From RGIG5057 sp964371585 (GTDB taxonomy: Bacteria > Bacillota > Clostridia > TANB77 > CAG-465), in contig CAYJMD010000007.1 of the NCBI GenBank assembly GCA_964371585.1, positions 1 through 64,000 on the forward strand: 64,000 nucleotides of DNA. The letters run 5' to 3'. Position numbers and translations under genes: made by a program. Within the stretch, counting starts at the first letter, position 1. Each line of letters begins with the position of its first letter. This document shows, piece after piece, positions 1-7,997 of this stretch. The notes below the pieces were generated by a model, which saw nothing but the letters and a program-made list of their open reading frames with translations, was not told where the DNA came from and made no database searches.

Positions 1-5
1 AAAAA

Positions 6-1076
6 ATGAACTTATTAAAAGAATATGGAATAACAGATAGATATAAATCAGAAGCTACAATGCATAAAAGTTATACACTAGGAAGAGTTATAAATCAAAA
101 TAAAGATAAATATAAAGTTGTAACAGATAATAAAGAAGTAATTGCAGAAGTGTCAGGTAAATTTAGATATGAAGTAAATAACAATTCAGAGTTTCCAGTT
201 GTTGGTGATTTTGTAATGTTAGATATACTAGATGATAGCTCTGTTTCAATAATACATCATGTATTAACAAGAAAAAGTATTTTTTCCAGAGCTATAGCTG
301 GAAAGACAAAGGATGAACAAATAATTGCTACTAACATCGATATTGTATTTATTTGTATGTCACTAAATAATAACTATAATTTAAATAGATTAGAAAGGTA
401 TTTAGCGGTAGCATGGGATAGTATGGCAACACCTGTTATTGTACTTACTAAATCTGATTTATGTGATGATGTAGAAAGTATTGTAAGTGAAGTAGAAGTA
501 GTATCTATGTACTCGGATATAGTAGTTACAAATATATATGATGATAGTATAACTACTAAACTAAGTAAATATTTAACTACAGGAACTACTGCAGCTTTTG
601 TTGGGTCTTCTGGTGTAGGTAAATCAACTATAATTAATAAACTTACTGAAAATGATATAAACATGGAAACAAAAGAAGTAGATAGTTTAGATAAAGGTAA
701 ACATACAACTACAGGCAAATACATGTTTAAAACAATATATGGAGGAGCTATAATAGATACACCAGGAATGAGAGAGCTTGGTATATTAAATACAGATGTA
801 GATGTTGGATTTAATGATATAAGTGATATTGCAAATAATTGTAAGTATAGTAATTGTACTCATACAAATGAACCTGGATGTGCTATTTTAAAAGCTATAG
901 AAGATGGTATTTTAGATGATAGAAGAGTTCAAAACTATATTAAAATGAAAAATGAAAGTAGTTATGAAGGATTATCTGCAAAAGAAATCGAAGTAAAAAA
1001 ACATGAAAGAATGTTTAGCTCAGTTGGTGGAATGAAAAATGCTAGAAATTTTATAAAACAAAATAAGAAAAGATAA
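6..1076 (+). CDS. rsgA: Ribosome small-subunit maturation GTPase RsgA
   Basis: This circularly permuted GTPase checks late assembly of the 30S ribosomal subunit. The motifs appear in the permuted order of the family: G4 TKSD at residues 148-151, then G1 GSSGVGKST at 200-208, a K-G-K-H-T-T-T switch at 230-236 and G3 DTPG at 251-254. The N-terminal OB-like domain covers about residues 20-90. A zinc motif follows the GTPase domain (C279, C284, H286, C292) and a basic helical tail ends the protein. At 356 residues it has a normal length. Only five bases precede the ATG, so its ribosome binding site and any upstream partner lie outside or at the edge of the window. Confidence 0.95.
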   Translation: MNLLKEYGITDRYKSEATMHKSYTLGRVINQNKDKYKVVTDNKEVIAEVSGKFRYEVNNNSEFPVVGDFVMLDILDDSSVSIIHHVLTRKSIFSRAIAGKTKDEQIIATNIDIVFICMSLNNNYNLNRLERYLAVAWDSMATPVIVLTKSDLCDDVESIVSEVEVVSMYSDIVVTNIYDDSITTKLSKYLTTGTTAAFVGSSGVGKSTIINKLTENDINMETKEVDSLDKGKHTTTGKYMFKTIYGGAIIDTPGMRELGILNTDVDVGFNDISDIANNCKYSNCTHTNEPGCAILKAIEDGILDDRRVQNYIKMKNESSYEGLSAKEIEVKKHERMFSSVGGMKNARNFIKQNKKR

Positions 1077-1161
1077 AATTGTAATAAGTAAAAATAAATA
1101 AATATTGCATTTTAAGCAATTTAATTATATAATTAATATATACATTTTAAGAGGTGGATAA

Positions 1162-2400
1162 ATGAATACAAAAGATAAAAAAGGTATAAGTCTTATAGTT
1201 TTAATTATAACAATTGTTGTTATGGCAATTATTACAACAGCAGTCGTACTTACAGCTTTATCAGGAGCAAATACGATAGATCTTGCAAATAAAGCTAAGG
1301 AAGAACTAAATAGAACAGCTGCATATGAAACGATGACTTCTATAGTAAATGAATGGAGAATTAGTCAATACACATCATCTTCAGAGAAACTAACTTTAGA
1401 TGATTATTTAAATAAAATGATAGATGAAGGAAGATTAGATAGTAAAAGATCTAAAGATAGTAGTTATATAATAGAATTAGATGGTTATGAATCAATAGTT
1501 GATGAATATGGTAATGTAAATGAATACACAGAAGATATAAAAGTATCTGATTTAATTACATCACAAGAAGTAATATCTAAAGAGGAAAATGTTGATGTTA
1601 CTGATTCATATAATAATAAAGTAGTTATTCCAGCTGGATTTAAAATTTCTGAAGAATCAGGAAATGAAGTGGCACAAGGAATAGTAATTCAAGATGAAGA
1701 TGGAAATGAATTTGTTTGGATTCCTACAGATCCAGCAACAGCAGTTGACGGGACTAGTAGTGTATCATTTGATAGATATGCTTTTTCAGATACAGGAAGT
1801 GTTATACCTAAAGGAGATAGCACAATAGCATCTAAAGGCTATTTAGGTGATTTTACAGCTACAGAACTTGTATCCAGAGATGATAGAGGAACTAATACTA
1901 CACATGAAATAGCGGATATTGAAGCTTTTAAAGCAAGTGTAGAAAAATATGGAGGATTTTATATAGGTAGATTTGAATCTTCTAAACAAAATAATGAAGT
2001 TGTTATTAAAAAAGGTCTTGCTTCATGGACATATATTAATCAATATACCGCAGCAACTAAATCTAAAGAAATGTATAATACAGATAAATACGCTACAGAT
2101 TTAGTAAATAGTTATGCGTGGGATAGTACTCTAGAATATATACAATTATTTTCTGGTGATACAGATTATTCAATTCAAACACATTTAGCAACAGATGTTA
2201 GATGTAATATATATGATTTAGCATCAAAAAATTATGAATGGACTACTGAATTTCCAAGTTTATCTGGAGCATATTCAGTTGTTCGTGGCGGTTCTAGTTA
2301 TTATGGAGCAGTAGATACAGCAGGATATAGAGGGTATAATATTAATACTTCTGCATATGCTCATGTATCTTTTAGAACAGTATTATATTTTAAAGTATAG
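1162..2400 (+). CDS. Prepilin-like protein with C-terminal FGE/C-type-lectin-like domain
   Basis: The N-terminus is a class-III-type prepilin signal: a short charged leader (MNTKDKK), then GISLIVLIITIVVMAIITT, which would form the hydrophobic pilin helix (residues about 8-31). The middle, about 35-150, is hydrophilic. From about residue 180 the sequence resembles the sulfatase-modifying-factor (FGE) / C-type-lectin fold: EFVWIP, GGFYIGRFE, a Y-E-W-T segment and a terminal V-R-G-G-S...SFRTVLYF block. I see no evidence for real FGE activity. The fold is also the usual target of diversity-generating retroelements, and the RGGS-to-end segment is where such targets vary. The RBS is GAGGTG. The gene stands alone and ends at a hairpin terminator. 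Surface display is inferred. Confidence 0.75.
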   Translation: MNTKDKKGISLIVLIITIVVMAIITTAVVLTALSGANTIDLANKAKEELNRTAAYETMTSIVNEWRISQYTSSSEKLTLDDYLNKMIDEGRLDSKRSKDSSYIIELDGYESIVDEYGNVNEYTEDIKVSDLITSQEVISKEENVDVTDSYNNKVVIPAGFKISEESGNEVAQGIVIQDEDGNEFVWIPTDPATAVDGTSSVSFDRYAFSDTGSVIPKGDSTIASKGYLGDFTATELVSRDDRGTNTTHEIADIEAFKASVEKYGGFYIGRFESSKQNNEVVIKKGLASWTYINQYTAATKSKEMYNTDKYATDLVNSYAWDSTLEYIQLFSGDTDYSIQTHLATDVRCNIYDLASKNYEWTTEFPSLSGAYSVVRGGSSYYGAVDTAGYRGYNINTSAYAHVSFRTVLYFKV

Positions 2401-2427
2401 ACTTGTAACATTTGTTACAAGTTTTTT
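2401..2427 (+). terminator. Rho-independent terminator after the prepilin/FGE gene
   Basis: A 9-bp perfect stem (ACTTGTAAC / GTTACAAGT) with a 4-base loop is followed by five or more T. It begins directly at the stop codon. Confidence 0.85.
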
Positions 2428-2611
2428 GTTTGATATACATATTTATTGTATTACTAATTACTATTTACTAATTATTATATTATACATTTTAAATTTTTAT
2501 TTTATTATTTTATATAATTTTATGTGTAGTAAATTTGGCATATATATTGCTAAATAACTATAGTAAAAAAATAACTAAAATATGTATGTAAATTTATAGC
2601 TAAAACTACTG

Positions 2612-2640
2612 TTGACTTAAATAAAATAATGTGATATAAA
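2612..2640 (+). promoter_or_regulatory. Sigma-A promoter for thyX
   Basis: TTGACT (2612-2617) and TATAAA (2635-2640) are separated by 17 bases, about 45 bases before the start codon. Confidence 0.75.
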
Positions 2641-2682
2641 GTAGAAGAAGCTAGATATAAAGTATAATATGGGAGGAATAAA

Positions 2683-4128
2683 ATGAGAATAGAAATTTTA
2701 GGAAAATGTAATAAAGAGACTTTAGAAAGTAGAGTACAAAACATAGCAGCTGCAGGAAAACTATCTAGATTTCCAGGTAATGTAATTGAGGTATTAGAAA
2801 GTTGTAATGATTATGAAAGTAATTTAAAACTTATAAAAAGAATAATTAAAATGGGACATAAATCTATAATTGAACATGATTATATATTATTTGCTTTATG
2901 TGATGTAACTCCTATAGTTGAACAAACTATAATTGGATATAGATTAACATCATTTACAATTAAGTCTAGAAGAGAAGTTGATTTTAGAAATGTTGGATAC
3001 TATATTCCAAATTTTAGAGATAAAAATCTTAATCCTCATGAAAGCAATAAACAGTTACAAGAAGAATATAAAAATCATATGAAAATGTTGTTTGATACAT
3101 ATGGAGATATTGCAGATACAGGGATAAATGTAGAGGATGCTAGATTTATACTTCCATATTCATATCATAGTAATATAATAATGGGTCTTAATGCTAGAGA
3201 ACTTGAAAAAATGATAGTTGCATTTAGATATGGACCACTTAGTAAAATAACTGAAATAAAAGAACTAGGTGATAAATTATTTGATGTGGTAAGTACACAT
3301 TTACCATATTTAAAAGAAAGTATTTTAGATCAAGAAACAGTAGAAATAAAAACAGGGTTTGAATATTTAGAAAAAAATTCTATACGTGATGAAATTAAAA
3401 TTTTAGACAAACCTAAATTAGTAAGTTATACTGAAAATTCAGACGATATTGTTTTAGAAAGTTTAATTATGTACCATTATCAATGTTCGAAAGAAGAAGC
3501 TACTAAAAAATTAGACGAAATGATAAAAAAAGATAATAAAGCTAAATATAAATTAATGAAAGAATTAGTTAGTAAAGATGAGCAAAGAGAACTTGAACAA
3601 GTTAACTTTACATTCCAATTACCAATTTCTCTTGCTATACTTACACATTTAACTAGGCATAGAATGCATTCATTACTAATACCAGAGTTTTTACCTATGT
3701 GGAATTTAGCTAACTATGTAACTCCAGAGTCTGTTAAAAACAAAGTAAATGATGTATATGAGACTGCTGTTAAAATGAATATAGAAATGTTAGAAAAATT
3801 TAAAGAGGCTGGTGTAGCAGAGGAAGATTTAGTATATTTCTATTTAGGGAATCAGATGTTGAATGTTGTTACTACTATGAATGCAAGAAATATTAAATGG
3901 ATTTCAAGACTTCGTTGTTGTAATAAAGCTCAGTGGCAAATAAGACATATAGCTAAAGATATGGTTAAACAAGTGTTTGATGTTGCACCTATAATGGGAG
4001 CAAATTTAGGTCCTACTTGTATTACAGATAGATTCTGTGGTGAAGGTAGAGAGTGCTGTGGTTTAATTGATGCATTATTAAAAAAAGATGAAGAGGTTAA
4101 AGATAGTATAAACATCGATATGATGTAG
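2683..4128 (+). CDS. thyX: FAD-dependent thymidylate synthase, tandem two-domain form
   Basis: ThyX makes dTMP from dUMP using methylene-tetrahydrofolate and reduced FAD. At 481 residues this is about twice the usual ThyX length and reads as two ThyX domains in a row. The N-terminal copy keeps the G-H-x-S-x-x-E-H element (residues 58-65), but the RHR motif is replaced by GYR (85-87). It then has an ARFILPYSYHSN...NARELEKMI segment typical of the family's second half. The C-terminal copy carries RHR at 325-327 and NARNIKWISRLR...AQWQIR. A cysteine-rich tail (TDRFCGEGRECCG) follows. Start: GGGAGG seven bases before the ATG. I infer a single active site built from complementary halves. Confidence 0.88.
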   Translation: MRIEILGKCNKETLESRVQNIAAAGKLSRFPGNVIEVLESCNDYESNLKLIKRIIKMGHKSIIEHDYILFALCDVTPIVEQTIIGYRLTSFTIKSRREVDFRNVGYYIPNFRDKNLNPHESNKQLQEEYKNHMKMLFDTYGDIADTGINVEDARFILPYSYHSNIIMGLNARELEKMIVAFRYGPLSKITEIKELGDKLFDVVSTHLPYLKESILDQETVEIKTGFEYLEKNSIRDEIKILDKPKLVSYTENSDDIVLESLIMYHYQCSKEEATKKLDEMIKKDNKAKYKLMKELVSKDEQRELEQVNFTFQLPISLAILTHLTRHRMHSLLIPEFLPMWNLANYVTPESVKNKVNDVYETAVKMNIEMLEKFKEAGVAEEDLVYFYLGNQMLNVVTTMNARNIKWISRLRCCNKAQWQIRHIAKDMVKQVFDVAPIMGANLGPTCITDRFCGEGRECCGLIDALLKKDEEVKDSINIDMM

Positions 4129-4139
4129 TAAAGTTATTA

Positions 4140-4179
4140 AATAATGTGCTAAATTATATATGTTTAGTACATTATTTTT
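4140..4179 (+). terminator. Terminator after thyX
   Basis: A 14-bp stem with one G-T pair (AATAATGTGCTAAA / TTTAGTACATTATT) is followed by a T-run. Confidence 0.8.
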
Positions 4180-4239
4180 ATATTTATTTTAATATGTTAA
4201 AATTTTAGTATATAATAATATAAATTAAAGAGGTGCAAA

Positions 4240-4800
4240 ATGACTGAAAAAGAAAAAAGAGATTTAGGACAAATATATAATCCAAATTATGATAAAGAAC
4301 TCTTAAAAGAAATGACTGATTGTAAAGATTTATGTTTTAAGTATAATAATTTAAAACCTTCTAAAGAAAAAGAAAGATTAACGCTTCTAAAGAAAATATT
4401 TGGAAGTAGTAAAAGTATAATGGCAGTTCAAAGTCCTATTTGGTGTGACTATGGATATAATATAAAAACAGGGGAAAATTTTTATGCAAATCATGGATGT
4501 ACATTTTTAGATTGTGCAAGTATTACTTTTGGTGATAATGTATTTATAGGACCAAATTGCAGTTTCTATACACCGATACATCCTTTAAACGCAGAAGATA
4601 GAAATAAAGGCTTAGAGCAAGCATACCCTATAACTGTAGGAAATGATGTTTGGTTTGGAGGTAATGTTACAGTACTACCTAATATTACTATTGGAGATAA
4701 TGTAGTTATAGGTGCTGGGAGTGTAGTTACTAAAGATATTCCAAGTAATACTATAGCGTTTGGGAATCCATGTATAGTTCAAAGAGAGAATAATAGGTAA
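4240..4800 (+). CDS. Sugar O-acetyltransferase (maltose/galactoside acetyltransferase family)
   Basis: This is a left-handed beta-helix acetyltransferase of the Maa/LacA/NodL family (186 residues, normal length), which moves acetyl from acetyl-CoA to a sugar hydroxyl. The N-terminal Mac helix region covers about residues 1-60. Hexapeptide repeats follow from about 75, including ITFGDNVFIGPNC and ITIGDNVVIGAGSVV. The catalytic-type histidine lies in YTPIHPL, and the C-terminus is the family's GNP-type end. AGAGGTG lies just before the ATG. It starts a tight cluster with the GNAT gene (4-base gap) and the TSCPD gene. The real substrate cannot be told. Confidence 0.9.
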   Translation: MTEKEKRDLGQIYNPNYDKELLKEMTDCKDLCFKYNNLKPSKEKERLTLLKKIFGSSKSIMAVQSPIWCDYGYNIKTGENFYANHGCTFLDCASITFGDNVFIGPNCSFYTPIHPLNAEDRNKGLEQAYPITVGNDVWFGGNVTVLPNITIGDNVVIGAGSVVTKDIPSNTIAFGNPCIVQRENNR

Positions 4801-4804
4801 TATT

Positions 4805-5347
4805 ATGGAATTAGTAGAAAAAGATGTAAGTATAAAAGATATTAATTACAGTAAAATAAAAGAAATATATAAAGAAGCTTTCCCCCTAACTGAAAGAGCA
4901 CCACTTTTTTATTTACATATGTTTGCAAAAAAACAAGATGCTCAGTTTACTGCATATTATGATAATGATATGGTAGTTGGTTTATCATATGTAATACTAT
5001 ATAGAAGCAGTGTATTTATACTATATTTAGCTATAGATAAAGATATGAGATCTAAAGGTTATGGAACAAAAATATTAGAAAACTTAAAAGAAAGATACAG
5101 TGATAAATCAATCAGTTTAAATATTGAAGAAGTAATAGAGTGTAGTAATTATGAAGAACGTTTAAAAAGAAAAGAATTTTATGAAAGAAATGGATTTAAA
5201 GTTACAGGGATGTATACAAGAGAGTTTGGAGAAAATTTTCATATTTTAACACATGGTAATTTTAACGAGGAAGATTTTAAACAAATATGTAAAAAAATAT
5301 ATTTAAATATATATACTCCCAAAATATATAAAAGAAAGAAGGAATAA
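4805..5347 (+). CDS. GNAT-family N-acetyltransferase
   Basis: This 180-residue protein has the GNAT fold. The acetyl-CoA loop is visible as LAIDKDMRSKGYGTKILENL (a K/R-x-x-G-x-G pattern near residues 84-90), followed by a late FYERNGFKVTG block typical of the family's C-terminal half. It starts 4 bases after the sugar acetyltransferase stop and ends 3 bases before the TSCPD gene, so the three are probably co-transcribed. The substrate is unknown; small-molecule or protein amines are both possible. Confidence 0.82.
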   Translation: MELVEKDVSIKDINYSKIKEIYKEAFPLTERAPLFYLHMFAKKQDAQFTAYYDNDMVVGLSYVILYRSSVFILYLAIDKDMRSKGYGTKILENLKERYSDKSISLNIEEVIECSNYEERLKRKEFYERNGFKVTGMYTREFGENFHILTHGNFNEEDFKQICKKIYLNIYTPKIYKRKKE

Positions 5348-5350
5348 CAT

Positions 5351-5593
5351 ATGGCAATATATAAAACAAGAGGCGTTTGCGCAAGAGAAATAAACTATGA
5401 AATAAAAGATGGAAAAGTATATAATGTAAGTTTTCATGGTGGATGTGACGGTAATTTAAAAGCTATATCTAAATTAGTAGAAGGAAAAGATATTAAAGAA
5501 GTATCTAAACTTCTTGCTGGAGTAGATTGTAACTTAAGAGGGACTTCATGTGCAGATCAACTTTCTAAAGCTTTAGCAGCTGAAATAAAGTAG
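5351..5593 (+). CDS. TSCPD domain protein (TIGR03905-type)
   Basis: This 80-residue protein matches the stand-alone TSCPD family common in clostridia. It shows the early GVCAREINYEI segment, a V-S-F-H-G-G-C-D-G-N-L-K block near residues 28-39 and the C-terminal R-G-T-S-C-A-D-Q-L. The same domain occurs at the C-terminus of B12-dependent ribonucleotide reductases, where its cysteines are thought to help in redox or metal handling. The free-standing form has no proven role. It is the third gene of the acetyltransferase cluster, with a 3-base gap. Confidence 0.85.
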   Translation: MAIYKTRGVCAREINYEIKDGKVYNVSFHGGCDGNLKAISKLVEGKDIKEVSKLLAGVDCNLRGTSCADQLSKALAAEIK

Positions 5594-5611
5594 TGTTTAG
5601 GTATAATAAAT

Positions 5612-6532
5612 ATGATAGATATTAATAAAATAACAGAAAATATAATTAAATTAAAAAGTAAGTTTAATACTTTAAATGTTGATAGTATATATATCCAGCA
5701 AAATGATAAGTTAGATGTACTTGTATATGATAAAGAAAATCAGTTGCATGAACTTAGAAGTTGTAGTAAGCTTATAGTTGCAATGGCAATAATGATGATT
5801 ATTAAAGAGGGGAAATTATCACTTGAAACTAAAGTATATGATTGTTTAAATAAATTAGTAGAGATTAAAGATACCGAAAATATTGAAAAAATTAAAAAGT
5901 GGACTATTCATAATCTACTTACTCATATGACAGGTTATGATAAACAAATGATGTCTACTGAAATTATAAATAGTATTCCTAAAAAAAAATTATTAAATTA
6001 TGTCCTTAATTATAAACTTGTAAATGAAGTGGGAAACACATTTGTATATAATAACGCTGAGCCATACATAATTAGCGTGTTTTTAAAAGAAGCATTAAAT
6101 ATTGATTTAGGGCAATATATTGAAGAGAATATATTTAAAAAATTAAATATTAGCGAGTATAAACTAGATTATTATGATAAATACTTTTCAGCTTGCACAG
6201 GAATGTACTTAAAACATGAGGATTTTCATAAAATAGCAACAGTTATATTAAATAGTGGTAGATATTTTGATAATCAGATAATAGATAAAAAATATTTAGA
6301 TAAAATATTTAATACGTATTATGAAATTAAAAGTGGATATACTGTAGATAAAGTATTCCCTAAAATAGGAGTAGGTTATTATACATATATATCTAAAAAA
6401 GGTATTATATTTAGAGATGGATCAAACGGGCAATATATAATAATAGATAGAAATAATGATACTGTAATAACAGTATTATCTTCAGAAAGTACCATGAATA
6501 ATATAACAGAAATTTTTAGAGATATAATATGA
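5612..6532 (+). CDS. Serine hydrolase, beta-lactamase/penicillin-binding-like family
   Basis: The 306-residue protein resembles class-C beta-lactamase-type serine hydrolases. Near residue 51 it has R-S-C-S-K, which supplies the S-x-x-K nucleophile motif. WTIHNLLTHMTGY is the characteristic helix after it, YNNAEPY provides the Y-x-N motif, and RDGSNGQY sits where the H/K-x-G motif is expected. No signal peptide is visible, so it may act in the cytoplasm. That argues for an esterase or peptidase role over antibiotic resistance. The RBS is weak (TTAGG, 15 bases upstream). It lies 18 bases after the TSCPD gene. Confidence 0.78.
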   Translation: MIDINKITENIIKLKSKFNTLNVDSIYIQQNDKLDVLVYDKENQLHELRSCSKLIVAMAIMMIIKEGKLSLETKVYDCLNKLVEIKDTENIEKIKKWTIHNLLTHMTGYDKQMMSTEIINSIPKKKLLNYVLNYKLVNEVGNTFVYNNAEPYIISVFLKEALNIDLGQYIEENIFKKLNISEYKLDYYDKYFSACTGMYLKHEDFHKIATVILNSGRYFDNQIIDKKYLDKIFNTYYEIKSGYTVDKVFPKIGVGYYTYISKKGIIFRDGSNGQYIIIDRNNDTVITVLSSESTMNNITEIFRDII

Positions 6533-6623
6533 AAATTATTATAAAAATTCATAATAAACATATTGAATAAAAAACAATTTCATTATATAATATAATTGTA
6601 AATAAAATAAGAGAGGATATGAG

Positions 6624-7136
6624 ATGAGTAGAATAAATTTTAAATATAATTCAAGCGTATATGAGAATGAAATAATTAAACATGAAACAGCAATATGTCA
6701 GAGTTGTTTAAACCAAGTTTCTGAATACTGTACACATATATATACAAATGAAGATGTAAATATCGTTTGTTTAGAGTGTATCGCTTCAGGTAAAGCGGCT
6801 GAAAAGTTTGATGGACAGTTTGTACAAAGCGCAATTGAAATATTAGAAGACAAAGAAAAAACAGATGAACTATTTAAAAGAACTCCTGGATATGCATCAC
6901 TACAAGGAGAAGAGTGGCAAGTTTGTTGTGATGACTATTGTACGTTTTTAGGAGAAGCTGATGCACTAAAATTACATGAAATAGGTGTATTTGAAGAATG
7001 TTTATCACAGTACGCAAGTACAAAAGAAGAATATGAATTTTTTGAAATTAATTTAAGAGCCGGATCTGCGATGAAAGGATATTTATTTAGATGTCTTCAT
7101 TGTGGTAAATATCATTTTTATGTAGAAGGCGAATAA
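6624..7136 (+). CDS. CbrC family (UPF0167) cysteine-rich protein
   Basis: This 170-residue protein has the CbrC signature: paired CxxC knuckles near the N-terminus (CQSC, CLEC), then R-T-P-G-Y-A-S-L-Q-G-E-E-W with C-C-D-D-Y-C-T-F-L-G, and a final CLHCGKYHFYVE. These cysteines probably bind zinc. In E. coli the CbrC family is linked to colicin E2 tolerance, but the biochemical role is unknown. It is a single-gene unit with a GAGAGGA ribosome binding site and a strong terminator behind it. Confidence 0.85.
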   Translation: MSRINFKYNSSVYENEIIKHETAICQSCLNQVSEYCTHIYTNEDVNIVCLECIASGKAAEKFDGQFVQSAIEILEDKEKTDELFKRTPGYASLQGEEWQVCCDDYCTFLGEADALKLHEIGVFEECLSQYASTKEEYEFFEINLRAGSAMKGYLFRCLHCGKYHFYVEGE

Positions 7137-7143
7137 TAAAATG

Positions 7144-7174
7144 AAAAGTTAGTAGTGAAGTACTAACTTTTTTT
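7144..7174 (+). terminator. Terminator after the CbrC-family gene
   Basis: An 11-bp perfect stem (AAAAGTTAGTA / TACTAACTTTT) with a 6-base loop runs into T-rich sequence. It could work in either direction. Confidence 0.85.
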
Positions 7175-7203
7175 ATACCTTTTAATATAATAACTTATTA
7201 AAC

Positions 7204-7232
7204 TTGAACTTAAGTATAAATAGTGATATAAT
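7204..7232 (+). promoter_or_regulatory. Sigma-A promoter
   Basis: TTGAAC (7204-7209), a 17-base spacer and TATAAT (7227-7232) lie 50 bases before the next gene. Confidence 0.8.
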
Positions 7233-7281
7233 ATGACAAAATATATATTTAATAAACTAACTAAATTTAGGAGGTAATTTT

Positions 7282-7878
7282 ATGAAAAATGAATTTAAAC
7301 AAATAATTATACCAACTGGTAAAAATGTGTATTTAATATCACAGAAGGATGATTATGCAAGAGGTATTACGTATCAATTGATAGTGCATACTAAAGATAA
7401 GGACGGTAATGATCAAAAACCAGATATTATTTTACCAAGTAAACAGTGCTATAATGCTATAGAACGGATAATTCCAATTACTCAGTATACACCTACAGTA
7501 TTCATTGAAGATAAAGAATATTACTTAATAAGTCAAACAATTAATTACATTAAAAAGACTGTACAATATGAAGTTGTTTCTAAAAAAGATATACTTGGAA
7601 ATGATCAAAAGCCAATATTTGCACCTAGAAGTCATCAATGTCTTAATTCAATTTTTGTAGATGAAATATGCGCTTTAAAACCGATATACGGATACAAATA
7701 TACAGATAGTTTTAAGAAAAAAGTATATGGCGTTTTAAGATATGAAAAAAAAGTAATTACATCTATATTAGGTTTTAGAAAAAATATTTCTGGAACTGAG
7801 CAACTTGCAGTAACATTTACTAAACCACATTTTTTTTCAGAATGTTGTACAAACTTTTGCTTGCTTGATTTAAATTAA
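7282..7878 (+). CDS. Unknown protein with two internal repeats
   Basis: I do not recognise this 198-residue soluble protein. It contains two copies of one unit. The first, residues about 14-47, includes YLISQ...ITYQLIVHTKDKDGNDQKP. The second, about 76-112, includes YLISQ...VQYEVVSKKDILGNDQKP. Each unit is followed by a similar C-Y/L-N-A/S-I tail. A third, looser part (GYKYTDSFKKKVYGVLRYEKK) may be a decayed repeat. The C-terminus has cysteines (SECCTNFC). There is no signal peptide or membrane segment. It has its own promoter and terminator and an ideal AGGAGGT, so it looks like a real, independently controlled gene. Confidence 0.8.
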   Translation: MKNEFKQIIIPTGKNVYLISQKDDYARGITYQLIVHTKDKDGNDQKPDIILPSKQCYNAIERIIPITQYTPTVFIEDKEYYLISQTINYIKKTVQYEVVSKKDILGNDQKPIFAPRSHQCLNSIFVDEICALKPIYGYKYTDSFKKKVYGVLRYEKKVITSILGFRKNISGTEQLAVTFTKPHFFSECCTNFCLLDLN

Positions 7879-7895
7879 AAAAACAATATAAAATA

Positions 7896-7937
7896 AACTT
7901 TAACTATTAGACGAATGTTTAATTGTTAGAGTTTTTT
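7896..7937 (+). terminator. Terminator after the repeat protein
   Basis: A 9-bp stem with one G-T pair (AACTTTAAC / GTTAGAGTT) and a long loop is followed by seven T. Confidence 0.65.
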
Positions 7938-7997
7938 TATGTAAAAAAATTAATAATTAATTATTTATTGCTTAAACTATTAATGAGTTGATTTGAA

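Noticed and set aside
2357..2557. Open frame overlapping the end of the prepilin/FGE gene
   Set aside because: It crosses a terminator, has no RBS and encodes only a hydrophobic, low-complexity peptide.
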